From the NCBI GenBank assembly GCA_018368455.1, contig JAGZEG010000009.1, positions 62,001 through 126,000 on the forward strand: a stretch of 64,000 bases of DNA, written 5' to 3'. Under the pieces are notes generated by a model that was not told the DNA's origin, did no database searches, and saw only the letters and a list, made by a program, of their open reading frames with translations. Below are positions 41,051 through 50,369 of the stretch, piece after piece. This DNA is from Coriobacteriia bacterium. Its GTDB lineage: Bacteria > Actinomycetota > Coriobacteriia > Coriobacteriales > UMGS124. The stretch's first letter is position 1. Each line of letters begins with the position of its first letter. A program made the translations under genes and the position numbers.

Positions 41051-41524
41051 ATGGCGTATGTGCACGGAAACCTTGCTGAGAAGCAGCTTGAGCACGCCGA
41101 GGTTGAGCAGAGCTCGCGGCGAGAGTCCAACGTGCGCCCTCGTCTGCGCGTCGTTGAGGGCTCGCGCCAGGCTACGCGCTCTCAGGCTGAGCCGAGCCTG
41201 TCACCGCTTGCCGCCCATGCCCTCAAGGCTGCCGTTGTTGTTGCGGTGTGCTTCGTTGCCATCTGCGTCGCACGCGTTGCCATCATTTCTAACACGTACA
41301 CCGTGCTCGTGCAGAACCGCGACCTCACGTCTCAGCTCGAGGAGGCACGCGCCCTGGGTAGCGAGCTTGAGGTCCAGCAGTCCGTGTACGGCAACGCCGC
41401 GCGCGTGAAGTCTATCGCTACGAACGTCTACGGCATGGTCCCGGCGGGCCAGGTTGCCTCCATGGACGTTCAGGCCGCGCAGGCGGATAACTCCGGCACC
41501 GTGTCCCAGGACGCAACGGAGTAG
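41051..41524 (+). CDS. ftsL: FtsL-like division protein
   Basis: The 157-residue bitopic protein has a cytoplasmic N-terminus (about 60 residues), one membrane span (ALKAAVVVAVCFVAICVARV) and a short outer coiled coil with leucine spacing (NRDLTSQLEEARALGSELEV). The size, topology and place between rsmH and ftsI identify it as FtsL, whose sequence is poorly conserved. It would join FtsQ and DivIC-type partners to recruit FtsW/FtsI. ATG 41051 is chosen because GGGGAGGTGA lies just upstream. Confidence 0.82.
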   Translation: MAYVHGNLAEKQLEHAEVEQSSRRESNVRPRLRVVEGSRQATRSQAEPSLSPLAAHALKAAVVVAVCFVAICVARVAIISNTYTVLVQNRDLTSQLEEARALGSELEVQQSVYGNAARVKSIATNVYGMVPAGQVASMDVQAAQADNSGTVSQDATE

Positions 41525-41527
41525 CTC

Positions 41528-43597
41528 ATGTCCGAGCGGAGGGGCTCGACGCGCTCGGGCGAAGAGGGAAAGCGCTCTGACAGCGCGCGATCGGGCGCGC
41601 AGGGCTCTCGACCGCGGCGCTCCCGTTCGGGCGGTTCTGCCCCTGTTGACATGCCGAGGGCATCCCAGAGGGGCTCCAATGCAAAACGGAGCCCCTCATC
41701 TGCGGAAACAGCTAAAAAAACCTCTAAAGACTCACCATCAAGCTTACGCTCAACAAAAGGGCAAGATTCACCGTTAGACTTTGTGAAGAAACGCCAGGAA
41801 AAAGCCGATAAAGAGCAATCTTCGGCAAAAGCGGCATCTGCGGAGAGCAGCAAGAGCGGTGCGCGGGTTTCCACGCGTCCTGAGATCCCCGACAACGTCA
41901 AATCATCTCTGGCGAAGGCGAAAGAGTTCACCCGGCGCCACCTTCTCGAGCTCGGCCTAGGAGGTGCGTTTGCTGTCGTCGCCATACGACTGGGGTGGCT
42001 GCAGACCGTCAAGACGGGCGCGTACGCCTCGGCCGCCAAGACGGAGCGCACGGCGAACATTACGCTGCCCTACCGGCGCGGCGCCATCTATGACCGCAAC
42101 GGCATCCTGCTTGCGCAGAGCGTGGACGCTACGACGGTCTACGCGAATCCCAAGCAGATAAAGACGGCCGACATCAACGCGACGGCCAACACACTCTCTG
42201 AGATACTCGGTGGCTCGGCCACGGCATACGCGGCTCTGATCAGCGATAACACGCTGTCGTTCGTCTACGTCGAGAAGCGCGTCGACCCCGCCGTCGCCGA
42301 GAAGCTGAAGACCCGCCTCTCGGAGCTCAAGCTCGGCGGCATCTCCTATCTGGAAGACTCTCGCCGCGTCTACCCGCTCGGAGAGGTGGCAGGCAACCTC
42401 ATTGGCTGCGTTGGCGAGGAGGGCAAGGGGCTCACGGGCCTCGAGCTCTACTACGACGATCTCCTCACGGGTACGGACGGCTCGCTCATCGAGGAGCGCA
42501 GTCGCGACGGCGCGCCCGTCGTCGGCGGTCAAAGCGAGCGCGTCGACCCGATCGACGGCACGAACATCGTCATCTCCATCGACGTCGACATTCAGCGCAC
42601 GGCGCAGGAGACGCTGGCGAGCACCATCGACGAGTGGAACTGCGGCGACGGCGTGGCCATCGTCATGCACCCCGAGACGGGCGAGATCCTGGCGTGCGCT
42701 TCGACGCCCTTCCTCGACCCATCGCGGCTTGACCTTGCCACGTCAGACGCGCTCAAGCTGCGCGGCATCACGGACTCGTACGAGCCGGGATCAACGACGA
42801 AGCCGTTGACGGCGTCCATGGCCATCGACCTGGGCATCGCGACGCCCGACACCGTCTACCCGGCGCCGGCCAAGATCCAGGTCGGCGACAGCTGGGTCGG
42901 TGACGCGGACGCGCGCGCCGACTTCATCGAGATGACGCTCACGCAGGTGCTCGAGCGCTCCTCCAACGTCGGCGCCGTGCTGTGCGCGGAGAGTGTCGGG
43001 GCAGAGCACTTCTCGCAGTACCTGGCCAAGTACGGCGTGGGCACCGCGACGGGCATCGACTACCCCGGAGAGGCGACGGGCATCGTCCCGGAGCTGAAGG
43101 ATTACAGCGGGGCGTGGCAGTTCATGGCGTTCGGCCAGAGCTTTGCCGTGCCGCCCATCCAGATGGCTCGCGCTGTCGGCGCCATCGCCAACGAGGGTGT
43201 GCCGGTGCAGCCCCACTTCCTCATCTCGAAGGGCGGCGAGGAGGTCACGTACGAGCGCGGCGAGCGCGTCATCGCCACGGCGACGGCCGAGCAGGTCGGC
43301 TGGATGATGAACAGCGTCGTCGTCAACGGCTACGGCAGGACGGGCGCCATCGACGGGTATAACCTGTCGGCAAAAACGGGTACGTCCGAGCGCCTCGACC
43401 CGAACACGGGCGCCTACGCCAAGGACTCGTTCACGGTGTCGTTCATGGGCTTCGGCCCGACGGAGGATCCAAAAGCCCTGGTCTATATTCTCTTTGACGA
43501 GGTGGATATGGCCCATCAGGGCACCAGCGCCGGCGCTCCATGGGCTGCTATCATGCAGGAGACGCTGACGAAGCTCGACATAGCGCCCTCCTGGTAA
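41528..43597 (+). CDS. ftsI: Division-specific penicillin-binding protein (class B transpeptidase)
   Basis: FtsI cross-links septal peptidoglycan. The 689-residue product has a long hydrophilic N-terminal region (about 1-140), one membrane span (about 139-157), a dimerisation domain (ITLPYRRGAIYDRNGILLAQ) and a transpeptidase domain with the SxxK motif in YEPGSTTKPLTASM, SSN in LERSSNVGAVL and KTG in NLSAKTGTSERL. The N-terminal region is longer than usual and its codons at about 41685-41845 are A+T-rich, unlike the rest. It lies 3 bases after ftsL. In standard clusters murE would come next, but murF follows here. Confidence 0.95.
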   Translation: MSERRGSTRSGEEGKRSDSARSGAQGSRPRRSRSGGSAPVDMPRASQRGSNAKRSPSSAETAKKTSKDSPSSLRSTKGQDSPLDFVKKRQEKADKEQSSAKAASAESSKSGARVSTRPEIPDNVKSSLAKAKEFTRRHLLELGLGGAFAVVAIRLGWLQTVKTGAYASAAKTERTANITLPYRRGAIYDRNGILLAQSVDATTVYANPKQIKTADINATANTLSEILGGSATAYAALISDNTLSFVYVEKRVDPAVAEKLKTRLSELKLGGISYLEDSRRVYPLGEVAGNLIGCVGEEGKGLTGLELYYDDLLTGTDGSLIEERSRDGAPVVGGQSERVDPIDGTNIVISIDVDIQRTAQETLASTIDEWNCGDGVAIVMHPETGEILACASTPFLDPSRLDLATSDALKLRGITDSYEPGSTTKPLTASMAIDLGIATPDTVYPAPAKIQVGDSWVGDADARADFIEMTLTQVLERSSNVGAVLCAESVGAEHFSQYLAKYGVGTATGIDYPGEATGIVPELKDYSGAWQFMAFGQSFAVPPIQMARAVGAIANEGVPVQPHFLISKGGEEVTYERGERVIATATAEQVGWMMNSVVVNGYGRTGAIDGYNLSAKTGTSERLDPNTGAYAKDSFTVSFMGFGPTEDPKALVYILFDEVDMAHQGTSAGAPWAAIMQETLTKLDIAPSW

Positions 43598-43786
43598 ACG
43601 CCAGGTTGACGCTGTTTTGCACGCTGTGCGGGGCGCTTGCGTCCCGAGAACTGCGGGTCCCGGAGGTTGAATGGGCGAACGGTCGCCCGCAACGCCCCCG
43701 GCAGGCCTGGGACTATCGGAGCATCGCCCGCCCTTCCGGTCGCCTCGTCGCGTCGGAGGGTGGCGATCGGGAGGATGGACGTCGCC

Positions 43787-45217
43787 ATGGTTCGAGTCAC
43801 GGTCCGTCAGATCGTCGAGGCAACGGAGGCTCGCCTTGTGTGCGGCCCCGAGACGCGCGAGGTGCTCGGCGTCGCCATCGACTCGCGCGAGGTAGGGGAG
43901 GGCGGCCTGTTCGTCGCGCTGCCCGGCGAGCGCGTCGACGGCAACGACTACGTGTGCGCGGCTATTGAGGCGGGCGTCGGCGCCGTTGCCATGACGCGCG
44001 ACCCCGACACGGCAATGGTCGCGCAGGCGAGCGGGGCGGGCGTCGCCCTGCTGCGCATCGAGGACGGCGAGCGCTTCCTGCAGGACCTCGCTGCCTGGTG
44101 GCGCGATCAGCTCGACGCCCTTGTCGTGGGCGTCACGGGCAGCAGCGGCAAGACGACGACGCGCACGATGGTCGCGGCCGTGCTCGCCACACGCTACAAG
44201 ACGCACCAGAACGAGGCGAACTACAACAACCTCATCGGCGTCCCGCTGACGATCCTGTCGTGCCCGGCCGACGCCGAGGCGCTCGTCGTCGAGATGGGCA
44301 TGGACCATCCCGGGGAGATTGCGACGCTGGCTGCTGTGGCACGCCCGCGCATCGGCCTCATCACGAACGTCGGCGTCGCCCACATCGGCATTCTCGGAAG
44401 CCGCCAGGCCATCGCCGCCGCGAAGGCTGAGCTTGTCGAGGCACTGCCGCCCACCGACCGTGAAGCCGCCGTGCCCTCCCGCGTGTTGCTGTGGGGCGAG
44501 GATGACTTCACGGGCTGGATCGCCGACGAGGTAGCTGGCCCGCGCGGTGTCGACGTCGTTCGCTACGGAACGTCTCAGGGCGACGATGCGCGCGCGACAA
44601 ACATCTCCATGGACGAGGCCGGCTGTGCCTCCGCCGATTTCGCGCTGCCGTCGGGCGCCACGTGCCACGTGCACCTGGCGATTCCCGGCTCGCACAACGT
44701 GCGCAACGCGCTCGTGGCGGCGGCGCTGGGCGACGGCCTGGGCATCCCGGCCGACGCCATCGCCGCGGCGCTTGAGGGCGTGGCCCCGCTCAAGATGCAC
44801 CAGCAGGTGCTACAGGCCCCGGCGGGCTATACCGTCATTGACGACTCGTACAACGCGAACCCCGACTCCATGCGCCTCGCGCTCGACGTGCTGTGCACGC
44901 TGCCGGGCAATCGCCGCGTTGCCTGCGTCGGTGACATGGGCGAGCTCGGGGAGCGCGAGGGGCTGCTGCACGCTGTCATCGGCGCCTATGCGGCGGCCAA
45001 GCCCATCGACGACCTCGTGTGCGTCGGTGCTCTCTCGCACGAGACGGCCGAGGCCGCGCGACTTATGGGCATGGACCCAGCGCACGTGTTCGAGGTCGCC
45101 GACGCCGCGGCTGCCGTCCCCGTGCTGGCCGGTCTGCTTGCGCCCGGCGACGTCGCGCTCGTCAAGGCGTCGCGCTCCACGGGCCTTGACGCCGTTGTCG
45201 CAGGGGTGATGCGGTAA
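43787..45217 (+). CDS. murF: UDP-N-acetylmuramoyl-tripeptide--D-alanyl-D-alanine ligase
   Basis: MurF adds D-Ala-D-Ala to the peptidoglycan precursor. The 476-residue product has TVRQIVEATEARLVCG at the start, the ATP-binding VVGVTGSSGKTTTRTM, NEANYNNLIGVPLT, VEMGMDHPGEI and IDDSYNANPDSMRLALD. The GGGAGG at 43769-43774 touches ATG 43775 and lies 12 bases before ATG 43787; the latter gives the usual family N-terminus. About 190 bases separate it from ftsI, where murE would normally be. Confidence 0.95.
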   Translation: MVRVTVRQIVEATEARLVCGPETREVLGVAIDSREVGEGGLFVALPGERVDGNDYVCAAIEAGVGAVAMTRDPDTAMVAQASGAGVALLRIEDGERFLQDLAAWWRDQLDALVVGVTGSSGKTTTRTMVAAVLATRYKTHQNEANYNNLIGVPLTILSCPADAEALVVEMGMDHPGEIATLAAVARPRIGLITNVGVAHIGILGSRQAIAAAKAELVEALPPTDREAAVPSRVLLWGEDDFTGWIADEVAGPRGVDVVRYGTSQGDDARATNISMDEAGCASADFALPSGATCHVHLAIPGSHNVRNALVAAALGDGLGIPADAIAAALEGVAPLKMHQQVLQAPAGYTVIDDSYNANPDSMRLALDVLCTLPGNRRVACVGDMGELGEREGLLHAVIGAYAAAKPIDDLVCVGALSHETAEAARLMGMDPAHVFEVADAAAAVPVLAGLLAPGDVALVKASRSTGLDAVVAGVMR

Positions 45218-46248
45218 TGCTCGCTGGCATCACCAAATACCCCACGTTCGTCGTCTTCATCGCCATATTCGTGGCGGCGGCGATCACGCTCATCTTGATG
45301 CCGTGGTGGATCAAGCTGCTCAGGTACCGCAAGATCGGCCAGCAGATCCGCGCCGACGGTCCGCAGCGCCACCTCAAGAAGCAGGGCACGCCTACGATGG
45401 GCGGCGTCATCATGCTCATCGCCATCCTGCTGACGTGCCTTCTGTGGGCGCCGTGGGGCGTCTCGCTCGCGCTCGTGCTGTTCGCGACCGTCGCCACGGC
45501 GGCCCTGGGCTTTCTCGACGACTTCGAGTCGGTGGCGCACAAGCGCTCGCTCGGCCTGACGCCGCGTGCCAAGCTCATAGGCCAGGGCATCATCAGCGTG
45601 GCGTTCTGCCTGCTCGCGGTCAACATGCTCGACATCTCGCCCGTCGTGACGCTGCCGGGCGGCTTCGGCATCGACCTGGGCGTGCTTGCGTTCACGATCC
45701 CCGTGGCCGGCGGCATCTATGTGCCGTGGCTCTACGTCATCTTCGTTTTCCTGCTCATGGCGGGCATGTCTAACGCCGTGAACCTCAACGACGGCCTTGA
45801 CGGGCTGTGCGGCGGCTGCTCTGCCGTCACGCTGGGCGTCATGGGCATGGTGGCCTTCAGCTCCGACGACCTTGCGCTGTCCGTGTTCGCGTTCGCTTGC
45901 GTGGGCGCGTGCATCGGCTTTCTGTGGTTCAACTGCTACCCGGCTAAGATCTTCATGGGCGACACGGGTTCGCTGGCGCTGGGCACGGGCTTCGCGGCCC
46001 TTGCTGTGCTGACGAAGACCGAGGTGTACTCGCTCATCATCGGCGGCATCTTCCTCATGGAGGTGCTGTCCGTCATGATCCAGGTCATCAGCTTCCACTT
46101 CTTTGGGCGCCGCGTGTTTCTCATGGCGCCGCTGCACCACCACTTCGAGAAGAAGGGGTGGGCGGAGACGACGGTCGTCACGCGCTTCTGGATCATCGCG
46201 GCGGCGTTTGCGGCCATCGGCTTCGGCCTGTACTTCCAGCTGCTTTAG
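45217..46248 (+). CDS. mraY: Phospho-N-acetylmuramoyl-pentapeptide transferase
   Basis: MraY moves phospho-MurNAc-pentapeptide to undecaprenyl phosphate, making lipid I. The 343-residue protein has about ten membrane spans and the family motifs GTPTMGGVIML, FLDDFESVAHKRSLGL, NLNDGLDGLCGG, KIFMGDTGSLALG and LHHHFEKKGW. The start overlaps the murF stop (TAATG). It shares ancestry with the WecA-like enzyme at 11509-12714. Confidence 0.97.
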   Translation: MLAGITKYPTFVVFIAIFVAAAITLILMPWWIKLLRYRKIGQQIRADGPQRHLKKQGTPTMGGVIMLIAILLTCLLWAPWGVSLALVLFATVATAALGFLDDFESVAHKRSLGLTPRAKLIGQGIISVAFCLLAVNMLDISPVVTLPGGFGIDLGVLAFTIPVAGGIYVPWLYVIFVFLLMAGMSNAVNLNDGLDGLCGGCSAVTLGVMGMVAFSSDDLALSVFAFACVGACIGFLWFNCYPAKIFMGDTGSLALGTGFAALAVLTKTEVYSLIIGGIFLMEVLSVMIQVISFHFFGRRVFLMAPLHHHFEKKGWAETTVVTRFWIIAAAFAAIGFGLYFQLL

Positions 46249-46262
46249 GGGGCACCTTTCGC

Positions 46263-47756
46263 ATGACGTGCACGACGCATGACGAGGACGACGCGACGAC
46301 ACCGACCGGCCGACCTGAGCTGGGAGACGTTGCACTCATAGGCCTGGGCGTCTCGACGCGCGCCGCCGCCGACTACCTGATGGGACCGGCGGCTTCTCGC
46401 GTCTCGTCGCTGACGGTGTACGTGGGCGACAACCCCACGCGCCACACGCTCGATCAGGCGGCCAAGCTCGCGGCGCGCGGCGTTAACGTCGTGCGCGGCT
46501 CCGAGCTCGAGCGCGGCTTTGACCTGGGCGTCGTGAGCCCGGGCGTCCCGCAGACGGGTGCGTTCTATGCGAGCGCCCGCGCCGCGTGTCGCGAGCTCGT
46601 GAGCGAGCCCGAGCTCGCCTGGCGAGAGAGCCCGGCAAACTGGGTGGGCATCACGGGCACGAACGGCAAGACAACGACGACGTCGCTGGCCTGCGCCTTG
46701 CTGGAGGGCTGCGGCATCGCGTCCCAGGCCGTGGGCAACATCGGCCTGCCGCCCATCGCCTGCGTCGCGCAGCGCCTCGCAGACGAGGTATTCGTCGCCG
46801 AACTGTCGAGCTTCCAGCTCGAGACGACGTCGCGCCTGCACCCGCGTGTGGGCGTGCTGCTCAACGTGACGCCCGACCACGTGGAGTGGCACGGCACACT
46901 CGAGGCATATGCCACCGCCAAGGAAAAGCTGTTCGCGAACATGGGTGCCGACGACCTGGCCGTGCTCGGCCCCGACGAGACGTGCGCCGGGGTGGGGGAG
47001 CGTTTGCACGCACGCGGGGTGCGCACGCTTGTGCTGGGGCGCGCTCCGCAGGCCGACGATCTCGACGCGGCGTGGGTGCGCGACGGGCGCCTCGTCGTTC
47101 GCCTGCGCGGCGCCGAGCACGAGCTTGCCCGCGTGGACGAGCTTCAGATCCCTGGCGCGCATAACGTGTTGAACGCGCTTGCCGCCTGCGCCTGTGCCCT
47201 CGAGTTGGGCGCCGCCGACGAGCCGCTTGTCGACGCTCTGCGCGCCTTCGCGCCGCTGGCGCACCGCATCGAGCCGTGCGGCGAGGTTGACGGCGTGCGC
47301 TACTTCGATGACTCCAAGGGCACGAACGTCGACGCGACGGAGAAGGCTGTCGGCTCGTTCGAGCCCGGCTCGCTCGTGCTGCTGCTCGGCGGTCATGACA
47401 AGGGGACGGAGCTCACGGCCTTCGCCGACATGTGCGTGCGCTCTGCGCGCGTCGTCGTCACGTACGGCGAGGCGGGCGAGCGCTTCCGCGACGCCCTCGA
47501 GGCGGCGCGCGCCCGCATGCGCGCGACGGGGGAGGCGGGTACGTGCGCCATTGCGTGCGTACCCAAGATGTGCGACGCGTTTGGCGAGGCCGTGCGCGCG
47601 GCGCGCCCGGGCGACGTCGTGCTGCTCTCACCGGCCTGCTCGTCGTTTGACGAGTTCAGCGGCTATGTCGAGCGTGGCGCCACGTTCCAGGCGTGGGTCG
47701 CCGAGCTCGCGGCGACCCACTCATCCGACGCCGCGGTACCGGGGTCTGCGTCATGA
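46263..47756 (+). CDS. murD: UDP-N-acetylmuramoylalanine--D-glutamate ligase
   Basis: MurD adds D-glutamate to UDP-MurNAc-L-Ala. The 497-residue product has an N-terminal nucleotide fold (DVALIGLGVSTRAAADYL), WVGITGTNGKTTTTSLAC, ELSSFQLETTSRLHP, NVTPDHVEWHG, HRIEPCGEVDGVRYFDDSKG and SPACSSFDEFSGYVERG. Its start is 15 bases after mraY, with only a G-rich upstream patch. Its stop overlaps the ftsW start (ATGA). Confidence 0.96.
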   Translation: MTCTTHDEDDATTPTGRPELGDVALIGLGVSTRAAADYLMGPAASRVSSLTVYVGDNPTRHTLDQAAKLAARGVNVVRGSELERGFDLGVVSPGVPQTGAFYASARAACRELVSEPELAWRESPANWVGITGTNGKTTTTSLACALLEGCGIASQAVGNIGLPPIACVAQRLADEVFVAELSSFQLETTSRLHPRVGVLLNVTPDHVEWHGTLEAYATAKEKLFANMGADDLAVLGPDETCAGVGERLHARGVRTLVLGRAPQADDLDAAWVRDGRLVVRLRGAEHELARVDELQIPGAHNVLNALAACACALELGAADEPLVDALRAFAPLAHRIEPCGEVDGVRYFDDSKGTNVDATEKAVGSFEPGSLVLLLGGHDKGTELTAFADMCVRSARVVVTYGEAGERFRDALEAARARMRATGEAGTCAIACVPKMCDAFGEAVRAARPGDVVLLSPACSSFDEFSGYVERGATFQAWVAELAATHSSDAAVPGSAS

Positions 47757-49216
47757 CGCTGCGCGGCGCGGGGCGAGACGACGCTCGCGAGGGCGCGTCG
47801 GAGGCCGTCCGTACAGCGGAGTCCCAGCCGCGTGACAAACGAATCCTGCTTTCTGACCTGACATCGCCGCGCACGCTCTTCATGGTCGCGGTGGCCGTTC
47901 TGACGCTGTTCGGTCTCGTCATGGTGTTCTCCGCGTCGTCCATTGAGCTCATCGACGACGGCAGAAACCCGTTCCAGGAGCTGATGGCACAGGCGCGCTT
48001 CATTGCGATCGGGCTCGTCGCGGCCGCGATCCTCGTACGCGTTCCCTACCAGTTCTGGCTTGGCAAGATGCTCATCGTCCTGTGGTTGGCCACGCTTGTC
48101 ATGCTTGGCGCGACGCTCGTCGTCGGCACGGAGGGCCTCGGCGCCACGCGCTGGCTCTACATCGGCTCGTTTGGCCTCCAGCCGTCGGAGTTCGCGAAGA
48201 TCCTCGTCATTCTCGTGGCGGCGCGCATCGTGACGGCGCTCATCTCGGGAGAGATCACCCTCCAGCGCTTTTTCCTGCTGGTCGCGCTCGGCGTCGTCGT
48301 CCCGTTTGCGCTCATCCTGCTCGAGAAGGACCTCGGCACGCTCATCATCCTTGCCACGGCGCTTATCTGCATGATGCTGCTGACAGACTGGCCGCGCTGG
48401 TGGGCCGTCGTTGCGTTTCTCCTGCTCGCCGTGCTCGCGGCCATCATGATCGCGACGGCCGGCTATCGCTCGAGCCGCTTCTCGTCGTGGCTGACTGACC
48501 CGTTTGACTACACGAACACGGAGAACTACTACGGCCAGGGCTGGCAGGTGCGCCACAGCCTGTTCGCGTTCTCGTCGGGCGGCTTCTTCGGCGTCGGCCT
48601 GGGCAACTCGCGCCAGAAGTACTCCTACCTGCCCGAGGCGGAGAACGACTTCGTGTTCGCCGTCATCGGCGAGGAGCTCGGGCTGCTCGGCACGCTGTTC
48701 GTCGTCGGAATGTTCTGCCTGCTCGGCTGGGCGGGCCTGCGCATTGCGCGGCAGGCGACGGATGAGGCAGGCAAGCTGCTTGCCGGCGGCCTGACGTGCT
48801 GTCTGCTCATCCAGGCGCTCGTGAACATGTGCGGCGTGCTGCGCATCCTTCCCCTGACGGGCCGTCCCCTGCCGTTCATCTCGGCTGGCGGCTCATCCAT
48901 GCTCGCAACGTACATTATGGTGGGGCTCATACTGTCCGTGGCAAACGTCACGAGGCGCGAGCAGCGCGAGGCTCCGGCGCGGCGCTCCCGTACGCACGCG
49001 AACCTGCGCGTCGTGGAGGGCGGCGGATCGGCGCCTCTGGAGGACACCCCCTCGCGCCCGCAGCGCCCGCGTCGACGCGGCACGGACGACACGCATCCAG
49101 ACCCCCAGACAAGGGAGGCTCGCAATGAGCATCGTGGCGATAGCGGCCGGCGGGACGGCCGGACACATCAACCCGGCGCTGGCGCTGGCAGAGGAGCTGC
49201 GCGACCGCGGCCATGA
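47753..49216 (+). CDS. ftsW: Lipid II polymerase FtsW (SEDS family)
   Basis: FtsW is the septal glycosyltransferase paired with FtsI. The 487-residue protein has about ten membrane spans and the SEDS blocks VMVFSASSIELIDDGRNPF, FGLQPSEFAKILVILV, LLEKDLGTLIILATA, LPEAENDFVFAVIGEELGLLG and GRPLPFISAGGSSMLATY. It begins with an ATGA overlap on murD. Its hydrophilic tail continues 92 bases into murG, an unusually long overlap. Confidence 0.96.
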   Translation: MTLRGAGRDDAREGASEAVRTAESQPRDKRILLSDLTSPRTLFMVAVAVLTLFGLVMVFSASSIELIDDGRNPFQELMAQARFIAIGLVAAAILVRVPYQFWLGKMLIVLWLATLVMLGATLVVGTEGLGATRWLYIGSFGLQPSEFAKILVILVAARIVTALISGEITLQRFFLLVALGVVVPFALILLEKDLGTLIILATALICMMLLTDWPRWWAVVAFLLLAVLAAIMIATAGYRSSRFSSWLTDPFDYTNTENYYGQGWQVRHSLFAFSSGGFFGVGLGNSRQKYSYLPEAENDFVFAVIGEELGLLGTLFVVGMFCLLGWAGLRIARQATDEAGKLLAGGLTCCLLIQALVNMCGVLRILPLTGRPLPFISAGGSSMLATYIMVGLILSVANVTRREQREAPARRSRTHANLRVVEGGGSAPLEDTPSRPQRPRRRGTDDTHPDPQTREARNEHRGDSGRRDGRTHQPGAGAGRGAARPRP

Positions 49217-50258
49217 CGTGCGCTTTCTCGGCACGCCGGGCCGCCTGGAGTCGCGCCTCGTGCCCGAGCAGGGCTTTGCGTTCGAGGGGCTCGACGTCGC
49301 CGGCTTTGACCGGTCGCGCCCCTGGACACTCTTCACGGCGGCACTGAAAGTCTCGCGCGCGACGAAGCGCCTGACGAGCGAGTTTTCGGGCGAGAGTCGT
49401 CCGGCGGTCGCCGTGGGCTTTGGCGCCTACGTCGAGGTGCCGCTCGGCCGCGCCGCCGCGAAGCTCGGCATTCCGCTTGTGCTGCACGAGCAGAACTCCG
49501 TGCCCGGTCTGGCCAACAAGATGCTGGCGCGCACGGCTGACACGCTCGCGCTGACGTATCCCGCCGCACGCCCCGCGTTTGAGGGCAAGACGGGGCCGCA
49601 GACGCGCGTCATCGAGACGGGCAACCCCGTGCGCCGGCTCGTGCTTGCGCCGACGCGCGCGGACGCACGCGCCCGCATGGGTCTGCCCGACGACGCCACC
49701 GTGCTGCTCGTGTTCGGTGGCAGCCTCGGTGCGCTGCACATAAACGAGGCCATCGCCAGCCTCAAAGACGAGCTTCTCTCGCGCGAGAACCTGTACGTGC
49801 TGCACGGCACGGGCAAGCGCGACTACGCCATGGAGGTCGAGAAGCTGGCGCTGACGCCCGAGCAGGCGAAGCGCTGGCGCGTCATGGAGTACATCGACGA
49901 CATGGGCTCCATGCTGGCGGCGTCCGATGTCGTCCTCTCGCGCGCCGGGGCGAGCTCCATCGCCGAGATCGCGGCGCGCCACGTGCCCGCCCTGCTCGTG
50001 CCCTACCCGTTTGCGACGGGCAACCACCAGGCCGTCAACGCGCGCCTGCTCGTCGACGCCGGAGGAGCGGAGCTGCTCGACGACGCCCAGCTCGACGACG
50101 CCGTGTTCCCCCAGACGCTGCTGGGGCTCGTCGACGATGCCGCGCGGCGCGCGGCCATGCGTGCGGGGCTGGAAGGCCTGGGGGCTCACGAGGCGGCGGG
50201 ACGGCTGGCAGATGCTGTGGAGGCGGCCATGGGCAGGGGCGCCGGCGCGTCGCGCTGA
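49125..50258 (+). CDS. murG: UDP-GlcNAc--lipid I N-acetylglucosaminyltransferase
   Basis: MurG converts lipid I to lipid II at the inner membrane face. The 377-residue product starts SIVAIAAGGTAGHINPALAL with the GGTxGHxxP loop, then HEQNSVPGLANKMLAR, VFGGSLGALHINEAI and SRAGASSIAEIAARHVPALL. GGGAGG lies 6 bases before the ATG, inside the end of ftsW. Confidence 0.97.
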   Translation: MSIVAIAAGGTAGHINPALALAEELRDRGHDVRFLGTPGRLESRLVPEQGFAFEGLDVAGFDRSRPWTLFTAALKVSRATKRLTSEFSGESRPAVAVGFGAYVEVPLGRAAAKLGIPLVLHEQNSVPGLANKMLARTADTLALTYPAARPAFEGKTGPQTRVIETGNPVRRLVLAPTRADARARMGLPDDATVLLVFGGSLGALHINEAIASLKDELLSRENLYVLHGTGKRDYAMEVEKLALTPEQAKRWRVMEYIDDMGSMLAASDVVLSRAGASSIAEIAARHVPALLVPYPFATGNHQAVNARLLVDAGGAELLDDAQLDDAVFPQTLLGLVDDAARRAAMRAGLEGLGAHEAAGRLADAVEAAMGRGAGASR

Positions 50259-50369
50259 GGCAGGTCGGCCTAAGATGACGGCATAGGGCAAAAGTACGCG
50301 ACGGCTGTGCTGGGCGGACGGGCAGGGGCTCGCCGCGGAGCGGCCGTCGAACGGAAGGGAGCGGCATCC

